Assembly: GCA_902800925.1 (NCBI GenBank)
Contig: CADCGD010000012.1
Span: forward strand, 35,051-99,050
Source: an uncultured Bacteroidales bacterium
GTDB taxonomy: Bacteria > Bacteroidota > Bacteroidia > Bacteroidales > Bacteroidaceae
Direction: 5' to 3'
Length of the DNA stretch: 64,000 bases
Shown piece by piece: positions 25,568 to 34,544 of this stretch. Under the pieces are notes generated by a model. The model was not told the DNA's origin. It did not search any database and worked only from the letters and a program-made list of their open reading frames with translations. A program made the translations under genes and the position numbers. How positions within the stretch are numbered: position 1 is the stretch's first letter; the number at the start of each line of letters is the position of its first letter.

Positions 25568-26728
25568 ATGGCCGGATTATACATACATATTCCCTTTTGT
25601 GCGAGTCGTTGCATCTATTGTGGCTTCTACTCCACAACATCGCTGAGACTACGTCAGCGATATGTCGATGCGGTAAAAAAGGAAATGGAAGAAGTTAGAA
25701 AGAGGAAGAAGGAGAAAGAGGACCATAGCATTGCAACAATATACCTTGGTGGTGGTACGCCCAGCCAGTTGACCATTCCACAATTGCACCAGATTTTCGA
25801 TGCTGTATATAAATATAATAAGGTGGAGATGGATGCTGAGGTCACCATCGAGATGAATCCTGACGACGTAACAGAGGCTTTTGCTGACGGACTATGTATG
25901 CTGCCCGTGAACCGTGTCAGCATGGGAGCACAGACATTCAACGACGAACGACTAAAGTGGCTACACCGCAGGCACTCCTCGCATCAAGTAACAGAGGCTA
26001 TAGAACGGCTGCGCGACAATGGCATCCAGAATATCAGCATCGACCTAATGTACGGCTTCCCAGGCGAGACACTCGACGACTGGCGACGCGACATCGATGC
26101 CGCCCTTTCCCTAGACGTAGAGCATCTCTCAGCCTACTGCTTAATGATAGAAGAAGGTACCCCGCTGGCAAAAATGGTGCGCAACGGGGACTGTCCCAGC
26201 TGTGAGGAGCGAAGCGGATTACAGGGGGACTGTCCCCTAAATGAGGAACTGGAGCGGCAGATGTACGAACTACTCATTGACAAGCTGACAGCTGCCGGCT
26301 ACGAGCACTACGAAATCAGTAACTTCTCCAAGCCCGGTTATCGTTCGCGCCATAACAGCAGTTACTGGAACGACACGCCCTATGTAGGACTTGGTGCCGC
26401 CGCCCACTCATACGACGGGCATTGCCGTAGTTGGAACGTAGCCGACATCCACCAGTATATCGAGGCTATTGAGCGTGGCGAACTGCCATCAGAACAGGAA
26501 GAGATTGATGGTGACACCCATTACAACGACCGCATCACCGTAGCCCTGCGCACCAGCGACGGCTTGGACCTCACTACCCTCTCCGATCGTCATCGTCACT
26601 ACTGTATGAAAGAGGCACAGCGATTTCTGGACGACGGTCTACTACAATTGTGCGACAATCGTCTATCACTGACACGCAAAGGGTTGTTTGTCAGCGACTA
26701 CATGATGAGTTCACTCGTCATGGTGTAG
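25568..26728 (+). CDS. hemW: HemW-like radical SAM protein
   Basis: 386 residues. The [4Fe-4S] motif CASRCIYCGF (Cys 11, 15, 18) lies directly after LYIHIPFC. Then come YLGGGTPSQL, MNPDDV, RVSMGAQTF, SIDLMYGFPGET, HLSAYCLMIEEGTPL and HYEISNFSKPG. The HemW family delivers heme and was formerly annotated as a coproporphyrinogen oxidase; it lacks the second SAM site of HemN. Two unusual in-frame inserts are visible: a Lys/Glu/Arg-rich stretch at 25687-25723, and a segment at 26186-26237 bounded by two GGGGACTGTCCC palindromes that adds two CP/C pairs. Both lie in surface-loop positions by family comparison (inference). Confidence 0.88.
   Translation: MAGLYIHIPFCASRCIYCGFYSTTSLRLRQRYVDAVKKEMEEVRKRKKEKEDHSIATIYLGGGTPSQLTIPQLHQIFDAVYKYNKVEMDAEVTIEMNPDDVTEAFADGLCMLPVNRVSMGAQTFNDERLKWLHRRHSSHQVTEAIERLRDNGIQNISIDLMYGFPGETLDDWRRDIDAALSLDVEHLSAYCLMIEEGTPLAKMVRNGDCPSCEERSGLQGDCPLNEELERQMYELLIDKLTAAGYEHYEISNFSKPGYRSRHNSSYWNDTPYVGLGAAAHSYDGHCRSWNVADIHQYIEAIERGELPSEQEEIDGDTHYNDRITVALRTSDGLDLTTLSDRHRHYCMKEAQRFLDDGLLQLCDNRLSLTRKGLFVSDYMMSSLVMV
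26186..26237. repeat. Paired GGGACTGTCCC palindromes inside hemW
   Basis: GGGGACTGTCCC (26186-26197) and GGGGGACTGTCCCC (26224-26237) flank 26 bp. The whole block is in frame with hemW and looks like an inserted small palindromic repeat. Confidence 0.7.
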
Positions 26729-26815
26729 TCAATCTTCACCTTTTCTCTTGTGAATATAGATGGCAATGCCGATAATAACGAGCAAAATGGTTGCTCCAAT
26801 GTTCATCCAATCCAT
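26729..26815 (-). CDS. 28-residue single-span membrane peptide
   Basis: Encodes MDWMNIGATILLVIIGIAIY followed by a basic/acidic tail of eight residues (HKR...ED). It has one hydrophobic span and positive-inside Lys/Arg at the C-terminus, so N-out/C-in is likely. Its stop directly abuts the hemW stop, and it lies 35 bp downstream of the tmRNA 3' end on the same strand, so it may be made from the ssrA transcript. No ribosome-binding motif is obvious. The clean composition of a membrane helix supports a real small protein; nothing further is known. Confidence 0.5.
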   Translation of the reverse strand: MDWMNIGATILLVIIGIAIYIHKRKGED

Positions 26816-26850
26816 AAGGCATTTGTATTAATTACCCGACAGCATAACAT

Positions 26851-27158
26851 TAGTGGAGCTGGAGGGAGTCGAACCCTCGTCCAAACAGGGAAACCATACG
26901 CTTTCTACATGCTTATCTTGGCCTTCATTGTCGGGCTATGACAAGACCCAAGCCACCAATCACAGCCTTATCCTCTAAAACTTCATCCCTCAGTCGAGGC
27001 CCCCAAGAGACTATTTCCGATTTACCTGCACCGCTATACCTTCCTGATTCGGAACAACATCCAGAAGAGCGATGTCTCGTTCTCTCACCTTGTAAGAGAA
27101 TAAAGCCAGTAATCTACTGTACTTCGATTAGGCAGCGAGAGCGTACTTTGTTTCGCCA
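26851..27158 (-). ncRNA. ssrA: tmRNA gene (ssrA), apparently missing its 5' half
   Basis: tmRNA frees stalled ribosomes and tags the peptide. The 3' end has a perfect T-arm (GAGGG TTCGACT CCCTC) and acceptor strand CAGCTCCA, then CTA instead of CCA. The tag frame GETKYALAA-stop lies at 27128-27157, followed by AATCG and the conserved GACGAGACATC and AGATAAGCATGTAGAAAGC blocks known from Bacteroides tmRNA. In that group about 100 nt should precede the tag: a 5' acceptor strand pairing with CAGCTCC, the D-like loop and PK1. Here that space is AT-rich intergenic DNA, with a promoter ending 7 bp before the tag. The gene is therefore truncated, rearranged or misassembled. Confidence 0.82.
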
Positions 27159-27164
27159 ATTTTG

Positions 27165-27172
27165 CAAAGGTA
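27165..27172 (-). promoter_or_regulatory. Promoter -7 box (TACCTTTG) directly before the ssrA tag
   Basis: Minus-strand TACCTTTG with a TTTG element 20 bp upstream (CAAA at 27193-27196), a full consensus. Transcription would begin at about 27158, on the first tag codon. Confidence 0.7.
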
Positions 27173-27236
27173 GCATCTTTTTCTGAAACCACCAAATTAT
27201 AGGCAGGATTTTTTTTGTAAATAACAAAATTATGTG

Positions 27237-27244
27237 TATCTTTG
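27237..27244 (+). promoter_or_regulatory. Promoter -7 box (TATCTTTG) of the exopolysaccharide operon
   Basis: TATCTTTG with TTTG at 27214-27217, spaced 19 bp. The leader to ATG 27311 is about 60 nt. It diverges from the ssrA promoter. Confidence 0.75.
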
Positions 27245-27310
27245 CAATAATTTTGCAGAAACAGAGTTACATTATTACAATATACACACTTGCAATTACT
27301 GATATCAGAT

Positions 27311-29917
27311 ATGAAGAAAATCCTACTAACGGCGCTTCTTGCCATCTTCTCGCTGGGCAACATCTATGCTCAGTCTACCATGACCGACGACCAGCTCATC
27401 AAGTTTGTAATCAAAGAGCAACAGGCCGGTTCGTCACAGCAACAGATTGTTACCAAACTTGTTCAACGAGGTGTTAACATCGACCAGATTCGTCGTGTTC
27501 GCAAAAAGTATGAACGCATGCAGAAGAACGAAGGCTTAGGAACTGTTCGTGACAAGTCGATGACCGAAGAGGAACAGATTGACGCCCGCCTGCGTCGCAA
27601 CAATGCCAAGGACAAGAGCGAACTCTCAACTACAGAGAAACTGAAGGACGACCGCCTAACCAATGTTCGTAAGGATCAGCAGGCCAAGCTCAACAAACGC
27701 TATGTTCAAGAGGACGAGCAAGACATCAAGACCGAGCTTGACGATTTCCTGCCCGACTCGCTGGACATCTATGACCGTATGGTCATCAAGAACTACCTGA
27801 AGCAACAGGAAGGCAAGGGTGGCAAGAAGATCTTCGGTCGCGACATCTTCAACAACCAAGAGTTGACCTTCGAACCCAATATGAATATAGCCACTCCCGA
27901 CAACTATGTCTTGGGCGCTGGCGATGCCGTACTCATTGATATCTACGGAGCATCACAGAAAACCGTCGAGGCCACCATTTCTCCCGATGGTTTCGTCGTG
28001 GTCGAGGGTTATGGACCTATTCAGGTTGCCGGCCTCACCGTTTCCCAAGCCAATAGTCGTATCCGCTCCCAGTTAGGAGCCCGCTATAGTAGCAGTAAGA
28101 TACGTCTTACGGTGGGCCAGACGCGCACCATTACTATCAATGTGATGGGCGAGGTCAAGACCCCTGGAACCTATACACTCGCAGCTTTTGCTTCCGTCTT
28201 CCACGCTTTGTATATGGCTGGCGGTCCAAGCGACATCGGTACGCTTCGTAACATCAAGGTATACCGCAAGAATCGCTTGGTTAGCACTGTCGACGTCTAT
28301 GACTACATCCTCAATGGCAAACTCAGTGGCAATGTCCGCCTGGCCGACAATGACGTAGTAGTAGTAGGTCCCTACGACTGCATCGTCAATGTATCGGGCA
28401 AGGTAAAGCGTCCTATGTACTATGAGATGAAGTCCGGTGAGAGTGTTGGTACGCTCATCAACTATGCTGGTGGCTTTACCGGCGATGCCTATCGCAAGTC
28501 CGTACGCATAGTCCGCAAATCGGGCAGTCAGTACTCTGTACACAACGTCAACGAGTTCGATATGGGCTCGTTCCGCATGGCCGACAACGACTCTGTCAGC
28601 GTTGACAGCATCCTGCCTCGCTATTCGAACATGGTCGAGATCAAGGGCGCCGTCTTCCGTCCGGGTATGTACCAACTTGGCGAGTCTGTCTATAGTGTGA
28701 AGACTCTTTTGGAACAAGCAGAGGGCGTCACCGAGGGAGCCTTCACAGCCCACGCCGTGATGCATCGTCTGAAGGCCGACCGCACGCTCGAAGCCCTGTC
28801 AGTTGACATCCAGGGCATTCTTGACGGTACCGTAGCTGATATTCCTCTGAAGAATGAAGACGTACTCTTCATTCCTACCCGTACAGAGTCGCAAATAGAG
28901 AAAACAATTGCTATTCATGGAGAAGTGCAGTATCCAGGCACCTATCGCTTTGCCGACAACGAGACCCTTGAGGATTTCGTACTGCAGGCAGGAGGACTGA
29001 AAGAGTCGGCCTCCATGCATAACGTGCTCATCTCGCGCCGTGTCTTAGATCCTCATGCACTGACGACAGATTCAGTGATGGCTCAGACCTTTAAGTTCTC
29101 ACTCAAGGACGGCTTCGTTATCGACGGACAGCAGTCGTTCGTCCTGATGCCGTTCGATGAAGTCTATGTTCGCAAGAGTCCCGGCTATTATGAACAGCAG
29201 AACGTTACTATTGAAGGTGAGATTCTGTTTGCCGGCGAATACACCCTCACCAAGAAGAACGAGCGCCTCAGCGATGTCTTCCGTCGAGCTGGAGGCGGTA
29301 CAGACCTTGCCTACATCGAGGGTGCTCGTCTGATACGTAAAGTCAACGAAACCGAGCGCGCCCGTCTGGAAGAAATTGCCCAGATGCGTAAGGAAGAACA
29401 AGAGCGCATCATGCAGGAGGCAGCCATCAACAACCAGCGTTCCGTCAGCGAGATGGCGCAAGTTGTCAACATCCAGTCTGTCACACGGATTCCCGACACC
29501 TACCCCGTAGGTATTGAATTGGTGAAAGCCTTGAAGAATCCTGGCAGCGATGACGATATCGTGCTACGTGAGGGTGACCGCATCATCATACCAAAATACA
29601 ATGGTACAGTGAAGATTGATGGTGAGGTAATGTATCCCAACTCCGTCGCCTTCAAGGACGGCAAGAGTGCCAAATACTATATCAATCAGGCTGGTGGCTA
29701 CAACCGCTATGCTAAGAAGAATCAGGCCTACGTCATCTATATGAATGGTACTGTCGCCAAGGTCAGCGACGGTGCAAAGATCCGCCCTGGCTGCGAGATT
29801 GTCGTTCCACAGAAGTCTATGAACCGCAAGGCCGGTCTCTCTGAATATCTGGCCATCGGTAGCACCGCTGCCGCTGTTGCCACCATGGGTGCCACGATTG
29901 CCAACCTATTGAAGTAA
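27311..29917 (+). CDS. SLBB-domain polysaccharide export protein (Wza-like)
   Basis: 868 residues with a signal peptide (MKKILLTALLAIFSLGNIYAQ). A helical, charged region (about 25-165) is followed by the Poly_export domain (NYVLGAGDAVLIDIYG, SPDGFVVVEGYGPIQVAGLT) and about six SLBB repeats (VMGEVKTPGTYTLA, VSGKVKRPMYYEM, IKGAVFRPGMYQLG, IHGEVQYPGTYRF, IEGEILFAGEYTL, IDGEVMYPNSVAF). The C-terminus has a hydrophobic stretch (YLAIGSTAAAVATMGATIANLLK). Wza-type proteins form the outer-membrane channel for capsule or EPS. It is much longer than Wza (about 380), as common in Bacteroidetes. First gene of the operon; the Wzz gene follows after 12 bp. Confidence 0.9.
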   Translation: MKKILLTALLAIFSLGNIYAQSTMTDDQLIKFVIKEQQAGSSQQQIVTKLVQRGVNIDQIRRVRKKYERMQKNEGLGTVRDKSMTEEEQIDARLRRNNAKDKSELSTTEKLKDDRLTNVRKDQQAKLNKRYVQEDEQDIKTELDDFLPDSLDIYDRMVIKNYLKQQEGKGGKKIFGRDIFNNQELTFEPNMNIATPDNYVLGAGDAVLIDIYGASQKTVEATISPDGFVVVEGYGPIQVAGLTVSQANSRIRSQLGARYSSSKIRLTVGQTRTITINVMGEVKTPGTYTLAAFASVFHALYMAGGPSDIGTLRNIKVYRKNRLVSTVDVYDYILNGKLSGNVRLADNDVVVVGPYDCIVNVSGKVKRPMYYEMKSGESVGTLINYAGGFTGDAYRKSVRIVRKSGSQYSVHNVNEFDMGSFRMADNDSVSVDSILPRYSNMVEIKGAVFRPGMYQLGESVYSVKTLLEQAEGVTEGAFTAHAVMHRLKADRTLEALSVDIQGILDGTVADIPLKNEDVLFIPTRTESQIEKTIAIHGEVQYPGTYRFADNETLEDFVLQAGGLKESASMHNVLISRRVLDPHALTTDSVMAQTFKFSLKDGFVIDGQQSFVLMPFDEVYVRKSPGYYEQQNVTIEGEILFAGEYTLTKKNERLSDVFRRAGGGTDLAYIEGARLIRKVNETERARLEEIAQMRKEEQERIMQEAAINNQRSVSEMAQVVNIQSVTRIPDTYPVGIELVKALKNPGSDDDIVLREGDRIIIPKYNGTVKIDGEVMYPNSVAFKDGKSAKYYINQAGGYNRYAKKNQAYVIYMNGTVAKVSDGAKIRPGCEIVVPQKSMNRKAGLSEYLAIGSTAAAVATMGATIANLLK

Positions 29918-29929
29918 ACACGAATCATT

Positions 29930-30979
29930 ATGGAAGAAAACAAGAAACGACCAGAAGTAATAGACCTGCGACTGGTAATAAAGAAGATATGGGCGAACAA
30001 GCGACTATTTTATAAAACGCTTCCTATTGCTTTTGTAATATCCTGTGTATATATTTTCAGCATTCCACGCTACTACACTTCTGAGGCCAAGATCGCCCCG
30101 GAAATGGGGAATAGCATGGAGGGGGGAACAATTGGTTCCATAGCTGCTTCCTTTGGTTTTGATTTAAGTGACATGCAAACCTCCGATGCCATTACCCCAT
30201 TACTGTATCCTGATTTGATGGACGACAATGGCTTTGTGACCAGCATGTTCAATATTCAGGTAAGAGACGCTGAAGGTGAGATAAAGACCACCTACTACGA
30301 TTACTTGAAAAATCATCAAAAAGACGCCTGGTTCAAATATCCTCTACACTGGATTAAGGAACTATTACCAAAAGATGCAGACAGCAATGAAGAAAATGTA
30401 GCTTTTGATCCTTACGACCTTTCAAGAGCTGACAACGATATTGCTGAGGCAATACGTGGCAATATCAAAATAAGTATAGACAAGAAAACTGGTGTTATAA
30501 CGATAGTTACAAAGGCACAAGACAAACTTATCTGCAAGACATTGGCAGATTCAGTCATGAGTCAATTACAGGAATTCATTATCGACTACCGTACCAACAA
30601 GGCACGCAACGACTATGAATATTATAAGAAACTTGTTGCCGATGCCAAGTCTGATTACGAAACAGTTCGCCGGAAATATGGTGCCACCTCGGATGCCAAC
30701 ATGGAAGTGACCATGAAGAGTATGGAGTTGCTTCTTACCGACCTTGAAAACGATATGCAGCTGAAGTTCAACACCTATACGACCATGTGTACACAGTTGG
30801 AAGCAGCCAAGGCTAAAGTTCAGGACCGTACTCCTGCCTTTACCATTATAGAAGGTGCCGCAGTACCCGTCAAGCCTGCTGGACCGAAGAGAATGATCTT
30901 TGTTATTGGAATGATGTTTCTTACATTTATTGGCACATCTTTCTACATAACAAAAAAAGACTTCCATTTCAGTTTCTAA
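29930..30979 (+). CDS. wzz: Wzz-type chain-length determinant protein
   Basis: 349 residues. A first membrane span (TLPIAFVISCVYIFSI, about residues 31-46), a long periplasmic helical region with the DLRLVIKKIW start and the coiled-coil VADAKSDYETVRRKYG, a Pro-rich P-A-x-P-V-K-P-A-G-P-K motif and a second span (MIFVIGMMFLTFIGTSFYI) match Wzz/PCP proteins, which set polymer length. There is no tyrosine kinase (Wzc) domain. The stop is directly followed by the flippase gene. Confidence 0.88.
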   Translation: MEENKKRPEVIDLRLVIKKIWANKRLFYKTLPIAFVISCVYIFSIPRYYTSEAKIAPEMGNSMEGGTIGSIAASFGFDLSDMQTSDAITPLLYPDLMDDNGFVTSMFNIQVRDAEGEIKTTYYDYLKNHQKDAWFKYPLHWIKELLPKDADSNEENVAFDPYDLSRADNDIAEAIRGNIKISIDKKTGVITIVTKAQDKLICKTLADSVMSQLQEFIIDYRTNKARNDYEYYKKLVADAKSDYETVRRKYGATSDANMEVTMKSMELLLTDLENDMQLKFNTYTTMCTQLEAAKAKVQDRTPAFTIIEGAAVPVKPAGPKRMIFVIGMMFLTFIGTSFYITKKDFHFSF

Positions 30980-30988
30980 GTGCCAAGT

Positions 30989-32344
30989 ATGTCATTACTG
31001 TCAAGACTCTTCCAGAAACTCCATCTGTCAAATACGAAGGAGGCTATTGCCAAAAACTTGTTTTGGGCAGTATTGGGAAAACTTGTCAATCTGTTCGGAG
31101 GATTGTTGGTAGGTATCATTGTCGCTCGGTTCCTGGGACCAGAACAATACGGATTGATGAACTATGTCATCAGTTACGTCTTTCTTTTCCAAACCTTTGC
31201 ATTATTTGGCCTTGACTCCATAGAAATTCGCGAAGAGGCACGCGGCCAGAAATCTTATTCCACCATCATCGGAACGGCATTTTTCCTAAAGTTGTTCTTT
31301 GGCTGTTGCTGCATATTGATTGCCATCACTACCTCATGGTTAATGGAGGCCGACGGCTATACCACCCTATTAGTAGCCATCTATTCATTAGTCGTAGTGC
31401 TGAACTCACTTATCGTCATCCGCAATTACTTCACTGCCATCGTTCAGAACGAATATGTTGTCAAGGCAGAAATCAGTCGCACGCTGATTAGTATCGTCAT
31501 CAAACTCATTCTACTGATGGCAAATGCAAATCTGACATGGTTTATCACAGCCTACATGTTTGACTTCGTCCTATTGGGAACTGGCTATATCATGGCATAT
31601 CGAACAAAAATTGGTTCTCTTCGCGAATGGCATTTCGACCGTGACTACGCCAGATTTCTCTTAAAAGAGTCCTTTCCTCTACTATTGACCAACGCTGCTG
31701 TTATCATCTACCAGCGTATTGATCAAGTTATGATAGGCAGCATGATTGACAAAAGTTCTGTGGGTTTTTTTTCTGTTGCAGCTAAGTTTACAGAAGTTCT
31801 GATATTCCTCCCAATGATATTGGCACAGACCATCACTCCCATTCTTGTAAAAGCACGAGAGCGTGATATCGCAGAATATAATGCTAAAGCTCAACAATTC
31901 ATGAATTTCTCATTTTGGTTGTCTTTGCTTGCAGCCACATTTGTTTCCATTATTGCCTACTGGCTCATACGCTACACCTTTGGGACTGCTTACCTGCCGG
32001 CAGTTGCTGTACTTCAGGTGATGGCTTTCAAGGCCGCCAGCGTGGCTCTGTCTAATACCGCCGGCGCCATGCTTGTCACCGAAGGGCTACAGCGATGGGC
32101 CATTTTACGCGACGGTTTCGGATGTATCGTCTGTGTTCTTCTCAACTATCTGCTATTGCCTCGCTATGGTATTATGGCTGCTGCCTTTGTGTCCATTGCC
32201 AGTAACATTGCCGCAGGATATCTGGTCGACGCATTGGTACCAGCCTATCGACATCTGTTTGTTTGCCAAACGGAAACGCTCCTATTGGGGTGGATGGATA
32301 TTAAGAACATAAAATCATTTTTTACTAAGAAGTCATGCTGTTGA
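30989..32344 (+). CDS. wzx: Wzx-type polysaccharide flippase
   Basis: 451 residues with about 12-14 membrane spans. The N-terminal NLFWAVLGKLVNLFGGLLVGIIVARFLGPEQYGLMNYV is the classic MOP-superfamily start (with its LGPxxYG motif), and QRIDQVMIGSM is the typical mid-helix charged motif. It flips undecaprenyl-linked repeat units across the inner membrane. GTG 30980 or ATG 30989 may start it. It overlaps the polymerase gene by 10 bp. Confidence 0.9.
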   Translation: MSLLSRLFQKLHLSNTKEAIAKNLFWAVLGKLVNLFGGLLVGIIVARFLGPEQYGLMNYVISYVFLFQTFALFGLDSIEIREEARGQKSYSTIIGTAFFLKLFFGCCCILIAITTSWLMEADGYTTLLVAIYSLVVVLNSLIVIRNYFTAIVQNEYVVKAEISRTLISIVIKLILLMANANLTWFITAYMFDFVLLGTGYIMAYRTKIGSLREWHFDRDYARFLLKESFPLLLTNAAVIIYQRIDQVMIGSMIDKSSVGFFSVAAKFTEVLIFLPMILAQTITPILVKARERDIAEYNAKAQQFMNFSFWLSLLAATFVSIIAYWLIRYTFGTAYLPAVAVLQVMAFKAASVALSNTAGAMLVTEGLQRWAILRDGFGCIVCVLLNYLLLPRYGIMAAAFVSIASNIAAGYLVDALVPAYRHLFVCQTETLLLGWMDIKNIKSFFTKKSCC

Positions 32345-33591
32345 TACCATTCATATATTTCATTTTGCTTACTGCATATTTTTATATGAAGCATCGGTGC
32401 TTGAATCTTGACATTACTGCAACACTTATCCTGGTTGCAATTTCTTTTTTTTCTATTCTCATTGACATATATAATGTCTATGGTGACTATGGTATCAATG
32501 AATATGCTGTCACACTTCCTTCTATCTTACTTTATTGCCTTCAATGGACTATAATATTACTTCCCATACATCACTTATCTTGTATCAAGTTACAAAAACA
32601 CGAACCACACAAACTCTTTTTTCTATCCACCATAATCATCATACTCATTGTATCTTCTTCTATCATGATTGCTACCAGTCTTTCTGACATTAAGGAAGCA
32701 TTAATTATGGATATGGTAGACGTTTACAATCAAAATGCCGCATTACGGTCTGTTGGAGGCCATGGGGAGAGCAACTACCTTTTGTTTCTACCACAAATAT
32801 TCGTGTCTGCCCCATTCCCTACACTGGCTTTATTCCTTTGGTTTTATCTTAAATCATTTACAAAGACCCCTGCGATCATCCGAATAGGACTCCTTGTGGC
32901 GTCTATCGTGCAAGCGATTCTATCTATTATCGTTGCTGGTAGAGCTGCTCTCATTTATTGGGTTTTCGACTTTTTCCTACTCTTTGGATACTTTTACCAA
33001 TATCTTTCATCGCATCTAAAAAAAGGAATTTCCATTGCATCTATTGTAATCGGAGGTATTATCATCACACAAATGTTGATTATCACAATTTCCCGATTTG
33101 GAGATGATTCAAGGAGAGGCAGCAAAGTAGATCCATTAGTTTCTTTATACGCTTATGCTGGACAGCATGTCAATAATTTCTGTGCTGCTATTTCTGACGG
33201 AGGAGACTCGCCCATGCAAATTGGGCGTATTTTCCCATTAACTAACAAAATAGTAAATCATCAAAATTTTGATCTTATACAACATTACGAAAATATCCAT
33301 GCATCTGTGAACATTATCGTTAACGTATTCGATACCTTTGGGGGAGAAATTTTCCTTGATTTGGGTTGGTTCGGATATATCACATTCTTCCTTATTTGGC
33401 TGTTTATCAACCAAATTATAAGATATAATTGGCACGAAATGACATTTTACCGAACTTTTTTACTAATAGTGCTCATTACATTTTTCACTCGCGGTCTCTT
33501 TGCATGGCCATTTATAGGCCACTATACCACTATAGCTTTAATGTTAACAGCAACTGTTTCTATGTTGTTCAAATATACATTTAAGATATGA
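32335..33591 (+). CDS. Wzy-like O-antigen/EPS polymerase
   Basis: 418 residues, about ten to eleven hydrophobic segments, with a large polar loop (about residues 255-335, containing SRRGSKVDPLVSLYAYAGQH and FPLTNKIVNHQNFD). This fits the oligosaccharide repeat-unit polymerase layout, where a periplasmic loop does the joining. Sequence is diverse in this family, so the call rests on topology and on its place between Wzx and glycosyltransferase genes. AT-richer than the upstream export genes. It overlaps the next gene by 4 bp (ATGA). Confidence 0.75.
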   Translation: MLLIPFIYFILLTAYFYMKHRCLNLDITATLILVAISFFSILIDIYNVYGDYGINEYAVTLPSILLYCLQWTIILLPIHHLSCIKLQKHEPHKLFFLSTIIIILIVSSSIMIATSLSDIKEALIMDMVDVYNQNAALRSVGGHGESNYLLFLPQIFVSAPFPTLALFLWFYLKSFTKTPAIIRIGLLVASIVQAILSIIVAGRAALIYWVFDFFLLFGYFYQYLSSHLKKGISIASIVIGGIIITQMLIITISRFGDDSRRGSKVDPLVSLYAYAGQHVNNFCAAISDGGDSPMQIGRIFPLTNKIVNHQNFDLIQHYENIHASVNIIVNVFDTFGGEIFLDLGWFGYITFFLIWLFINQIIRYNWHEMTFYRTFLLIVLITFFTRGLFAWPFIGHYTTIALMLTATVSMLFKYTFKI

Positions 33592-34490
33592 AAATTTACA
33601 CAATAATCGTCACTTATAATGCCATGCAGCGAAACTGGATAACCAGGAGCATAGATAGTCTGTCGAAGAGCACAATAGAAACTACACCTGTGATTATTGA
33701 CAACGGCTCTACTGACGGCACGCGAAATTATGTCCCAGAACACTATCCAAATGCAGTCTGGATGCCTCAAGATAAAAACCTTGGTTTTGGGCAAGCTAAC
33801 AATCTTGGCATGAAGTATGCTTTAGAACATCAGGCCGACTATATACTATTGCTCAATCAAGATGCCACCCTTGCACCCGATGCCATAGAAAAGATGCTGG
33901 TCGTCAGCGATGGCAGATCTTTGCTGTCTCCCCTACATCTTAATGGCGACGGTACTCGCATTGACGAAATGTTCCGCTACTCGCTACAAAAGTCCCATAA
34001 CCTGATGAACGATGATCTGCTCATACGTCACAAGTTAGAACGGTGTTATGAGTCTGCCGAGATTTGTGCAGCCTGCTGGCTGATGCCAATTGACCTCATC
34101 AAAAAGATTGGAGGATTCAATCCCTTGTTCTTCCATTATAGCGAGGACAACAACTACTATCACCGCATGGTGTATCATGGTGTCAAAACACTACTTGTTC
34201 CAGATGCGCATATGTATCATGACCGAAAATTACAAGGAAACACGGAAGCATTCAACCGTAAACGCTTACGTCGAGACATCATCCTTGAGGCCTGCAACAT
34301 CAATCAAGGACTTGCAAAATGTCTTTTGCGATGGACGAAAGTACTCGTTCAATGTTACACAAAAGACCTTCAAGCGCATCAATACCGCATTGGAGCATTC
34401 ACTATGGAGATGTTATGGATCATCGGACACGCTCATAGTATTTGCATATCAAGAAAGAAAGAAAAACAAATAGGATTAAACTGGTTATAG
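33588..34490 (+). CDS. Glycosyltransferase family 2 (rhamnosyltransferase-like)
   Basis: 300 residues. GT-A fold motifs: TIIVTYNA, VIIDNGSTDGT, NLGFGQANNLGMKYAL, and LLNQDAT carrying the Asp that binds the nucleotide-sugar metal. An ICAACWLMPIDLIKKIGGFNPLFFHYSED-like acceptor region follows, typical of the dTDP-rhamnosyltransferase-like GT2 group. A cytoplasmic enzyme adding one sugar of the repeat unit; the sugar cannot be deduced. Co-translated with the polymerase. Confidence 0.88.
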   Translation: MKIYTIIVTYNAMQRNWITRSIDSLSKSTIETTPVIIDNGSTDGTRNYVPEHYPNAVWMPQDKNLGFGQANNLGMKYALEHQADYILLLNQDATLAPDAIEKMLVVSDGRSLLSPLHLNGDGTRIDEMFRYSLQKSHNLMNDDLLIRHKLERCYESAEICAACWLMPIDLIKKIGGFNPLFFHYSEDNNYYHRMVYHGVKTLLVPDAHMYHDRKLQGNTEAFNRKRLRRDIILEACNINQGLAKCLLRWTKVLVQCYTKDLQAHQYRIGAFTMEMLWIIGHAHSICISRKKEKQIGLNWL

Positions 34491-34544
34491 CCTATGAAAT
34501 CTTGATGATTATTGCAAACATACTAAATCTCAGACATTTGTCAC

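Noticed and set aside
26851-27310. Permuted two-piece ssrA as in alphaproteobacteria
   Set aside because: In permuted genes the 5' piece stays joined to the tag; here tag and 3' half are joined in normal order and the 5' piece is missing.
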